Below are positions 1 through 11,400 of a stretch of 64,000 nucleotides of DNA, piece after piece. The number at the start of each line of letters is the position of its first letter. Within the stretch, counting starts at the first letter, position 1. The position numbers were made by a program, and so were the translations under genes. The notes beneath the pieces were generated by a model. That model was not told where the DNA came from. It ran no database searches and worked only from the letters and a program-made list of their open reading frames with translations. The DNA comes from Phaseolus vulgaris (Eukaryota > Streptophyta > Magnoliopsida > Fabales > Fabaceae), in assembly GCF_000499845.2 (NCBI RefSeq), contig NW_027174118.1, positions 80,442 to 144,441 on the forward strand, written 5' to 3'.

Positions 1-1455
1 TCTCATGGTATTCTTCATCAAACTTCATGTGCTTATACACCTCAACAAAATGGGGTAGCTGAGCGCAAGAATAGACATCTTGTTGAAACAACTCGTACTA
101 TTTTAATCCATGGTGATGTTCCTCAGCGTTTTTGGGGTGATGCTGTTCTTAGTGCATGTTATCTCATTAATCGCATGCCATCTTCAGTTTTAGATAACAA
201 AATTCCTCATTCTATTTTATTCCCACATGACCCTCTCCACTCTTTACCTCCCAAAGTTTTTGGGTCCACATGTTTTGTTCATAATTTTAGTCCTGGTCTT
301 GATAAATTATCTCCTAAGTCACACAAATGTGTCTTTTTAGGGTTCACTAGATCACAAAAAGGATATAAATGTTTCTCACCGTCTTTAAACCGTTATTTTA
401 TTTCAGCAGATGTCACCTTCAGTGAATCTTCCCTTTACTTTAAGTCTTGTCCTTCTCCTTCAATTTCTTCATCTAATCAAGTTAATATTCCTCTTGTTGT
501 GCCTAGTGCACCTAACAATTCACCACCGCCGCCAACTCTTCAGGTGTATAGTCGTCGTCAACCGTCTCATCGTCCATCAGCAGACTCTATTCTGGTGCCA
601 ACACCTCATCCCCCTCCGGCTCCTATAGTTGAACCTTCGACTGTTGAACCTGATCTTCCTATTGCTATCCGTAAAGGTATACGTTCTACTCGTAATCCCT
701 CTCCACATTATACTGCTTTGAGTTACCATATAGACTATCTCAACCCTTTTATACCTGCCTTTCGTCTATTTCTTCTGTATCCATTCCAAAATCTGTAGGT
801 GATGCCTTAGCCCATCCTGGTTGGCGTCAGGCCATGCTTGATGAAATGAATGCACTTCAGAATAATGGAACTTGGGAACTTGTTCCTTTACCATCTAGGA
901 AATCTGTTGTTGGTTGCAGGTGGATTTTTGCTATCAAAGTTGGTCCTGATGGTACTATTGATCGTCTCAAAGCTCGTCTTGTGGCTAAGGGTTATACCCA
1001 AATTTTTGGTTTAGACTATGGTGATACTTTCTCCGGTAGCAAAGATGGCCTCTGTTCGCTTATTCATAGCTATGGCTGCTCTTCAACAATGGCCTCTTTA
1101 TCAACTGGATGTTAAAAATGCTTTTCTTAATGGGGATTTGCAGGAAGAAATTTATATGGAGCAACCTCCCGGTTTTGTTGCTCAGGGGGAGTCTTCTGGA
1201 TTGGTATGTCGTCTTCGCAAATCCTTATATGGCCTCAAGCAGTCTCCTAGGGCTTGGTTTGGAAAATTTAGCAATGTTGTTCAACAATTTGGTATGACTC
1301 GCAGTGAAGGCGATCATTCAGTTTTTTATCGTCACTCGAGTGCTGGGTGTATCTATCTTGTAGTATATGTTGATGACATTGTTCTTACAGGCAGTGATCA
1401 CCATGGCATCTCACAAGTAAAACAACACCTTTGTCAACACTTTCAGACCAAAGAT
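1..1455 (+). pseudogene. Ty1/copia integrase-reverse transcriptase fragment
   Basis: Broken copia polyprotein, open from base 1 in frame 1. It begins in the second half of integrase, with the catalytic-glutamate motif [12 protein letters not shown], then [11 protein letters not shown] and KGYKCFSP. A proline/serine-rich linker follows, then reverse transcriptase ([47 protein letters not shown]) with the catalytic YVDDIVL near 1,365. The frame changes near 740-790 and again near 1,035, so it cannot encode one protein. Similarity stops abruptly after QTKD near 1,455; RNase H and the LTRs are missing. The same family lies inverted at 23.1-26.8 kb. It sits in the last visible intron of the helicase gene. 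Family assignment is certain from motifs; the lineage within copia was not resolved. Confidence 0.93.
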
Positions 1456-2205
1456 TGCCAAGATATCTCTCAATATCTAACAATATCAATTGGTTTCAAG
1501 ATGAAATCTAACAATTTGCAATCCTCATCCTATCTATAATTTATTAAGCTGTCACAATTTATGCCTGTTTCTATGCTTTGTCATATCTTTTTGTTCCTAT
1601 AATTGTTCAGGAAACATGTGAACTCTTTGTTCCTTCTTCTCTTGGGAAATGTAACTGCAAAAGCAAAGAGCATCCAAAAGCTCAAGGAGAGAAGATTCCA
1701 AAGTTTCACTTGTTAGGCCTCATCCTTTTGAGTGGTGGTGGTTAGTATGGTGATTCAAATTTAGTATAGAATATAATGCAACTATAAGGACAGGAGTTGT
1801 TAATTATTGCAATACATACTATTCACTGGGCTTTATGTGACATGGTTGAATACCTTTGTTTGAGAACTCACCCTTTTATATTATATTTAAATCATAAGAA
1901 CTTTTTTGAAGAATTCTAGCTACCTCCATTAAGTGATTGACATGTGTTTGTTATCCTTGAAATATTGGAGATACATAGAAAACTCCATCAAATTTTCATT
2001 AACTCGTTTTTTTATTTGTTAGAGCAAGCATTCCTCTTTCAGTGTGACCCGTAAGCTTGTCAAGCTAAAGGTCATTTAAGTTGGTGTTAACCATTATGCT
2101 GGTCATGGTTTTAGAGCGGATCAAGACAACAAAAAGGATAAGTATTTCAAAACAGGTATTCTAATATAGTTTGATAGTCAATAATTTATAATAAGGCAAA
2201 AATAC
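1456..2205. other. Intron 22 sequence with an exon-like plus-strand piece
   Basis: Low-complexity intron between the copia fragment and helicase exon 22. On the plus strand 1,611-1,745 reads as a terminal exon: an AG acceptor (attgttcag) followed by 44 codons (ETCELFVPSSLGKCNCKSKE...) and a TAG. A further stretch near 2,085-2,140 reads HYAGHGFRADQDNKKDK. I do not recognise either; they may be remains of a host gene carried by an element. The rest shows no feature. Confidence 0.3.
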
Positions 2206-5200
2206 CTGAATTTCAATGAGATGATGAGGGATTTCTTTCAAAAATCTTGACGGTTGAAGCATCTAGAAATGCAAAGAATTAGCAAAAGCCGACAATTAAA
2301 AAGTTGAATTTAAAATTATACTGAACATACCTGCCAGTTTGAGTCCATCAATACATGAAGAATAAAAAGCTTCTGCCGAGCACGAGTCATTGCAACATAC
2401 AATAAGCGTCGTTCTTCCTAGGAGTGACATAATAATTAGAATCATAATTTAAAGAATGCAGTCAAAGACAGATGAACACATAAATAATCCATCCAACTAA
2501 AAAACAATAACAATGTACCTCAACCAAGGCTGCAGTGTCCTTTAGAGTACCCTTGAAATTGTGTAACAGAGGGATCTCAGAGTCATTTGCCTATTTGATA
2601 CAACAAAATATCAGTGAAGGAAACACAGCCAAAAAACAAAGGTAATTCATAACTTTTTGTAGTAACTAGTTGAACAAAACAAGGAACTATCATCCCGCTA
2701 CACAAGGTAGTCAAACAACAAAAGTGAAAGCACAATAAAGATAAACTCCTCAATCTTCAAAACTATGACACTTTGTTAACTTCAAAACATTAACCAGAAT
2801 AGTAAATCTTACTAGGTGAGGTAGGCTGCATAAACCATACAACACCATTGGGTGTAGTTAAAAACAAATATACAAGAAACCTAATTAACTTTTTACACAA
2901 TATTTAACTACTAATTTAATATCAGTTAGTGACTTCCAATGAGCAGTTGCAAGGACTTGTTGCAGATAACCAGGTTAAAATGTCGGTCAATAAATTGTTA
3001 AAGGATCAAAGACAAAAAATAACTTAAACTTTTTAAATAACAACAAAAGAATATGCCAAACACGGCAAGATATGAAAAAGGTAATCGAATATCAAGATTC
3101 AGGTGACAACAAAGATGTGTTCGTCTTGTACCAAACTGCAACAAATTGATAATTGTTTAACTCAATCTCCAATTAATTTCTGAAAGGGAAAAAAAGTCTT
3201 TTTGGTGCACCTTTTCCCGAGTATGCTGACTCACTGACTTCCAATAAGCAGCATGGTCATGTTGCAGTTTATTGAGGTATAAATATAGCCATATAGGCAT
3301 CCAAGGTTACGATGAAAAATGGAGCATAAAAATCTGATCATATATTTCCGAGAAACATAAGAAATCACATATCCCTCTACTTGCTTAAGAGCTTGACAAA
3401 GAGCAATCACATACCTTAACAATGAAGACAACATCCCACTCTAAACCTTTTGCCTGCAGGTAAAAAAAACTAAAACCTTCATTATCATTGAGCTAAACTC
3501 AATTAGATGCTAAGCAAGTGAGACGGGTACCTGATGAATGGTAGTCAGTGTCACGGAGTTCTCATTGTCCCTCCTCCGATCACGAAAATTTTTTCTCTCA
3601 CATTCAAATAAATAATCAATGAATGCTTTTAAGACAAAAGTGCAGCCCTTATCTTCTGATATTTCCCTTTCCCCTTTTACCTCAACTAATTTAGTGGATA
3701 GAAACTCAGAGACATCGTCTAACAGGTATTGGAGAACCTGAAGAAAAGGTGTAATCCAAACCATGGATGAACAAGGTCTAGGTCAAAATGAATTTAACAC
3801 AAAAGAAGAATACAAAGTTATACTTAAAATTATAAAATTTAGAACAATATGTTCCTTCAAACATTTTATGCCAACAGCTGAGGCCTCATTTATGAAGAAA
3901 GGGTACATGCTCGGTTGGATATTTAAGCTACTCAAATGTAGATTGGATCAGTTCACAAACTGATAGGTGAACTGCTACTGGGTATTGTGTATTGATTGGA
4001 GAAACTTGGTATCTTGGAAAAGTAAGAAGCAAAATAGTGTAGTGAGATCACATGCTGAAGCAGAACATATATGATTTAGTAACTTGCGAACTTACGGGAC
4101 CAGAAAACTTCTCAAAGAGCTCGATTTTGAAGAGACTACACAAATAACTTTTGACCTGTGATAAGCAGCCTCACCTATTGTCTCTAATCCAATATTTCAT
4201 TCGAGTACCAAGTATATTAAGGTTAATTGTCATTCACTAGGAAGATGATCGAGTCATGAGATACTGCCACAAGCTCTGTTAACTCTAGTGACCAATTGAG
4301 AAATGTCTTCACCAAGACCTTGAAGGGTCTGAGAATTGGCAATAAATGCAACGAACTTAGTGCATATGATTTATATTGTTGTAGCTAGAGACTGAGTGTT
4401 CATAATGAAAATAAAATACTTTGTATTAATTGAAAAATTGCATTTTTAGACATGTAATGTGTAGTTTAGAGGAAACAGAATATATTTTATTCATGTATAA
4501 TTAACACAATACAGTATATACAAACCCACATCCATTGTGTATTCAGACACATTATTTCAGCTTACTATTGTCTATAATTTCTCTCGTTTAACAAATACCT
4601 TAGTATGAGAAAAACGATAACTTTAACTTTAGGCTTCTACCCCAATAACTAATACCATGTGTAAGAGGGAGAAAAGGATCTAAGAGCGGGGCCATGCTTT
4701 TGAAAATGAATAGACCCAAAATTATTTAAAGCGCAGTACAAGGGCACGTGAGTAATATGTAGAACGAGTATAACGCAAGAGTCCAACTACAACTACAAGT
4801 AAAAGAGCAAAAACATACACAATAATTACTACAAAATAAAAAAATTATTGATGTTTTCAATATATATACATTACTAACACAACAACCATTTTTTTCCTAA
4901 CACAACAATCTCTAATGGTAATCTATGTTTCCTTTTGCATCGAAAACTTACAGATCTGATGTCGTAGTCTTCATTGAGGAATGTCCCTCCATCAACATCA
5001 GTAATTGCTCGTTGCTCAAGAAGGTATTTCTGAAATTCATAATTCATGGAATAATAATTAAATAGATATTGAAGAATATGACATTGTATTTTTAAGAAAT
5101 ATTTTGATAAAAAAACTATGTGCCTATTCTCAAATTCATTAAAACGTAGGTCAAAATTAAATTAATGTATCTTCATATTTATCTAAAAACAAAAGCAAGA

Positions 5201-5472
5201 AATCTTAAATAAAATGCTAGGTAGTCCACTAATACAATTGTATGATTGACACATACACACAAGAATGTTTCATACAGATAGAGCAATAAATATAATTAAA
5301 AATAAACAAAAACCGTTCAAACAACAGTAAGCAAATTGATTGTACCACTTTAAGAAAATGCAATAACTCATGGACTAAAAGGATATTAGAGAAAAGATTC
5401 CAAGTAAGATGCAAGACAAACCTCGGGTATCATGTTTGCAACAGAAGTTATGACAGCTGAGATTGATTTTTC
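2206..5472 (-). CDS. Helicase exons 16-22: motifs V and VI
   Basis: Exon 16 ([17 protein letters not shown]) and exon 17 ([19 protein letters not shown]) lead into exon 18 (207 bp), whose end SVTLTTIHQ joins [13 protein letters not shown] in the 39-bp exon 19 to form motif V. Exon 20 ends ALVE and exon 21 starts [17 protein letters not shown], motif VI with the arginine finger region. Exon 22 reads [19 protein letters not shown] and ends at a GTATTT donor at 2,205, so coding continues beyond the left edge. All seven exons are in frame. Confidence 0.92.
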
Positions 5473-8400
5473 CTGTCAAATAAATATAAATATAGCCTCG
5501 AGTAAATTACTATTAAGGAAGAGGAGAAAAACAAACATGCTGATGAAGCATCCTCTCTTAAAAAGTTCAGAAGAAAAGCAATAACTACTTGAAAAATAAA
5601 GGTAGTACAACAACCTAGTAAATTAGTAACATGAAGCAATAGGCATGCGATTAATGAGATAACACGCACTAAGAACAACATCACTCCAAAAACGTTGAGA
5701 CACCTTATCATGGATTAAAATTGTGCAATTTATTTCAACAAGATATCTATTCTTGCGCTCAACCGCACCATATTGTTGAGGTTTATAAGCAAATGAGATT
5801 TGATGATGAATATGTTAGGTTCCCAAAAAGAAAAACAAAGACTCCCTCACGAACACAGTAAAAAGAAAGAAAACTCTGGTTTATTCCAGCACTTTTCAGA
5901 ACTCACAAAAGAATTACAAAGGTGTATAGCTCCTTTCACACAGGCTTGATCCTGTCAACTTTACACAACAAATCAGCTAACCTCTACAGTTAATACTGTT
6001 ATACCTAATACTCTCCTCACAACAGGTTGGTCTTTATTTAAAGACCCCCCATAACAACTAACTAACCCCCTTATCCCTTATTTTAAACTTTACTTCTATG
6101 ATACACCCTCCAAGGACTGTCCTTAGTTTCCTACCTAACAGAATACTATGAGAAGCCATAAAATTTTTAAAAGAATAAGAACGATACTTATGGGCATTAT
6201 CACTGCGCAAGTTCCGAACAAAACTCCAAATTGAATTTTTAATTTCATTGTAAAAAGATTGGAATATAGAAAACGTCTCAGAACAATTTTTCATTAAAAA
6301 CAACCAAAAAATATCCAATAATTATCAATAAAAGTAATTGTTGCATAATCAGGAGAATTAAGTTATAATTAAGTGCATATTCCATTTTATATTTATTAGG
6401 ACAGATTTGTTAGTGATTTGATTTTATTTGATTTGTACAGCTTTAAACACCCATTATTTCTGGCTTTCATTACCTATTATTTCTTTCCTTAATTAGGTTG
6501 TAAAACAGTCTATAAATAGAGACTGTAATCACATTTGTAATACAGCTTAGAAATATATTTCATCTATTTCTTTCCACTTGGTATCAGAGCCATTTTCAAG
6601 CCTATCCTAGTGAGTGTTTGTGTTGGGCCTATCGTGTCACCCGCTATCGGACCACCCATAATATATAGTCCCACGCACGAGTTGGCAGTCTCGGCGTGAG
6701 GGGGTGTGTTGGAGATCCCACATTGCCTAGAGATTAGAGTCTTTCATTGTATATAAGTGGGTGCAAACCTCAACCCTATGAGCCGATTTTATGGGGTTGA
6801 GTTAGGCTTAAAGTCCACTTCGCAATATGGTATCAGAGCTCCTGATCTGGGAGACTCTGCTTCTGCAATATTTTTTTAGCAGCCTTCATTGCTGCAACTT
6901 TTTTATTTTACTTATCTTTTCTCCATTGACCACCACCACCACCTTGCACCATTGACTGTTACTGCTGTTGAAGCTGGAGGAAGCTTCTTCCCCACCAAGG
7001 CTTGATGTGTGTTTGATGAAGAAAATGGCTTGAGTGCTTTGAAGATTGTAATAGGTTTTTAGATTCATTTGGTATTAGGCTTGTAAGTGTGTATGATTGC
7101 CTTTTGCTGTATAACCTAGCCTAGATGCCTAACCAAGTCTAGATCAAGCACATGATGTGGTTAAATGGTTTTTGAAAAGCTTTTTAAAATGTTCTTAACA
7201 GTTTTTAAAACAGTACACAAATAAATCTGTTTTATGGAGAAAGAATCTGTTTATTTCTTCTCTGTTAAAAAGGCTTTTGTTAAATAGTTTTTGAAAAGCT
7301 TTTTAAAATGTCTTTAACAGTTTTAAAACAGTACACAAATAAATCTGTTTTATGGAGAAAGAATCTGTTTATTTCTTCTCTGTTAAAAGGCTTTTCTAAA
7401 TTTCTGTTAAGGCACCAAGGGAAAGCTCAGGTCGTTATTTCAGTTAAGCTTAGCTGACCTGTGTGTTATACTTTAATCTGTTTTACTGTGAAAGAACATG
7501 TTTATTCTTTGGTGAGCTGAAAGGTTTTTCACAAGTTAGTTAGGGCACCAAAGGTATCACTCAGACAGTTATTTCTGTTAAGCTGAGTTGGCAGTTTTCA
7601 CAAAATAAATCTGTTAAGTTCAAAAATGAATCTGTTGTTTTCTTAACTGTTTTTCAACTGTTTTTTGAAAAGAAGTTAGAAACTGTTTTCTATATAAAGA
7701 AAAGTCTCTCTCACATGAATAAGTGCTGAGGAATTACGCTTTTGACAGAGATCAAACAATTCCCATGTGAGAAGAAGGATTGAAAGAGTTTTTGAAAGGT
7801 TTTCCAAAGAGATTTTCAAGTGTGCTTGTTCTAGGAAACCTTTGATCTTGGTGAAGGTGCTGGTGCAGTTCTGCAGCAAATTGAACTACTGTTTTTGAGT
7901 TCTTGCATCTTCTTTTTAGGTGTAATCTTTCCTTTATTCTATTTTGTAAAGGTATAAGTGTTAGTCACTCCTTGATAGGGTTTCTTGGAGTGCAAGGTGT
8001 GCTGAAATAGGGTTTTTCAGCATTGTGTGTGTTGTTCTTGTAGTGTTCAAGAACTGCTGGTTTTGTAAGTGTTTGGCACTGTTTTTAGTGAATTCCACCT
8101 TGGGGTAAGGTGAGACTGGATGTAGCTCTGTATGAGTGAACCAGTATAAAAACGTGTGTACCTTGTATTCTCATCCCTGCACTCTTTTCTGGTTTTTGCT
8201 TAATTCTGTCAAGAACTAAATCTGTTCTTTTTAAATTGAATCTGTTAATTCTGGGTTAAGTGAAAACTGTTCTTCCTGATTTGTTAAAGTTTTCTGATCA
8301 TAAACAAGGTTGCTGCATATAATGGTTTAAGTGAATTGTGAACAAACTGACCATTCATTAAAACCTAAGAAAGGATCATACTTCTTGAAATCTAGTGTTG

Positions 8401-11400
8401 TGTAAATTTTTGGTTGATTTCTAAGCATAGTTGTATCCTTCATCCTCACTATATTAAGCTGATCTGGTTCTGTCATATTTCTCTGTTGATCACAATTTTA
8501 CATTGAACAAAATTCAAATTGTGCCAAGACTGCTCTGAAGAATCAATCTGTTTCATGTAAAAACAATCTGTTCTTTTTGCCTCTGGAATACTTAAAAATT
8601 GTGTGTTCTTGCGAAAATTTTATAAGCTCAATTCACCCCTCCCCTCTTGAACTTAGACACTAATAGACCCAACAACTGCCACTGCCATTGACCGCTGTCG
8701 CCGACCACCGCCGCCGACGCTGATCACCGGAAACTCCCGCCGTTCGCCGGAAACCGCCACCGGAAAATTTTTTTCGGTGGATTTTTTTTGAACTGGATCA
8801 ATTTTGCCAATCTGAAAAACTCAGTTGGTTTTGAGCTCTCATGGACTCCCTTAGTAAGTCATCTAGCTATTGTTCATTCACTATGAGTGGTAAGAGTTCA
8901 AGTTTTTTATCCTTTAATGCTTCTAGTACTGAAAATATCTGGATTATAGACTCTGGTGCTACTGATCATATGACACCTCATTACTCTTCTTTTTCATCCT
9001 ACACTGCTTTATCTGGTAACCCATATATTACTGTTGCTAATGGTTCCACTACCCCCGTTAATGGTTGTGGTAACATTCACCTTCAACCTTCATTTCCTTT
9101 AAAAAATGTGCTTCATGTTCCCAAATTATCCAATCACCTCTTGTCTATTCAAAAAGTTACCCAAGATTTAAATTGTACAGTGGTATTTTTCCCTTCCCAT
9201 TGTGTTTTTCAGGATCTTGCCACGGGGAAGACTATTGGAATTGCTAAAGAGCAGGCCGAGTTATATTATTTACAGCATGAAGAAAATAAAAAGTGTGCTA
9301 GACTACAGGCACACACTTCTAATCTCTAGCAAGGTCGTGAATCTTGGTCATCCTCTCAGATATGGCTTGAACACAAACGTCTTGGTCATCCTGCCTTTAG
9401 TACCCTAAAGTCCTTATTTCCTGTTTTATTTACAAAAGTGTCTGCTGAGTCATTTCATTGTGATGTTCGTCAGTTTGCTAAACACCATCGGACAACTTTT
9501 CCTCCCAATGGTAATAAAAGTTCTAAACCTTTTGATCTTATTCATTCAGATGTGTGGGGACCTTCACCTATTCCTAATATCTCGGGTGCAAAATGGTTTG
9601 TTTCATTTATTGATGATTGTACTCAGGTTACCTAGATATTTCTCATGAAAGATAAGTCTGAAGTTTTTCACCTGTTTGTAAAGTTTTACAGAATGATTCA
9701 AACACAATTTGAAAGTCCAATTAAGAGATTGCGTTCTGATAATGGAAGAGAATATGTGAACCAAAACTTTTCCAAGTTCCTTCAGGAAAATGGAGTTGTT
9801 CATGAATTAACCTGTGTGGACACTCCTCAACAAAATGGGGTTGCTGAAAGGAAAAATCGTCATCTCTTTGAGGTTACTCGAGCTTTACTTTTCCAAACAT
9901 CTGTTCCTAGATCTTATTGGGGGGAAGCAGTCCTGACTGCCACTTATTTGATTAATAGATTACCCTCTCGGGTTCTAGAGGGTGTTACTCCTATTCAGGT
10001 TATGACCACATTCTATCCTTCTATTCCCATGTTGACTAGTCTTCAGAATCGTGTCTTTGGTTGTCCTGCTTTTGTCCATGTTCATAGTCCTTATCGGGGT
10101 AAGTTAGATCCTCGTGCCATCAAATGTGTCTTCATTGGTTATGCCCCCAACAAAAAGGGGTACAAATGTTATCACCCTCAAAGTCGTAAAGTTTATGTTT
10201 CCAAAGATGTTACCTTTCATGAAACAGAGACTTTCTTTCCTAGTTCTCAGCTTCAGGGGAAAGTATTCAAGAAGTTGAGAATCTAGAGTTGCCACCTTTT
10301 CCTTTGTTGCAGGATTTCATTCTTAGGGAGGATGACAAAGACCCTTCACCAACATCATTACCAGAGAAGAATAATGAAGACAAATATTTTGGAAAACAAT
10401 ATTAGCGAAGGCAACAAGAACCCGTCCTGGTCGAACAACAACTTCAATTGTTTGAACCGGAGGTAAGAACTCATACCAGTGAGACTCTTGAGGACACCTT
10501 AAATACTGCTTTTGAACCTAACCTAAATGATTTACCTATTGCCTTGAGAAAAGAAAAAAGATCTTGGGCCAAATATCCTATATCCCAATTTGTGTCTACA
10601 GAAAAACTTTCTATGTAGCACCAGAGTTTTCTTTTAGCTATTGATTCTATCAAAATCCCTACATCGGTACAAGAAGCCTTAAAAGATGAGAATTTGATTC
10701 GAGCCATGAATGAAGAAATGAGCGCGTTAGAAAGGAATGAGACTTGGGAGATTGTAGAGAGACCAAAAGATAAGAAAGCAGTGGGTTGTAGGTGGATATA
10801 CACAGTTAAGTATAAGTCTGATGGCACACTGGATCGGTATAAAGCAAGGTTGGTTGCAAAAAAGTACACTCAAACCTATGGGATCAATTATGAGGAGACT
10901 TTTGCTCCAGTGGCAAAAATGAATACAGTCAGGAATATTCTCTCCCTGCAGCACACTTTGGTTGGGCAATGCATCAATTTGATGTTAAAAATGCCTTCTT
11001 GCATTGAAGCTTGGAGGAAGAAGTATACATGGAGATTCCACGTGGTTATGGTATTGTTAATGAAGGGAATAAGGCGTGCAGACTTAAGAAGGCCCTATAT
11101 GGTCTTAAACAATCACCTCGTGCTTGGTTTGGAAGGTTTACTCAAGCTATGGTATCTTTGGGGTACCGACAAAGCCAAGGTGACCATACTCTGTTTATAA
11201 AACATTCTCAAAATGGTAAACTCACTCTACTTTTGGTCTATGTAGATGACATGATTATTACAGGTGATGATGAGATTGAAAAACAAAATTTGAGGGAGAG
11301 ACTAGCTGCTCAATTTCAAATGAAGGATCTTGGGAAGCAGAAGTACTTCCTTGGGATAGAGGTTGCTTACTCGAGATAGGGCATCTTTATTTCTCAAAGG

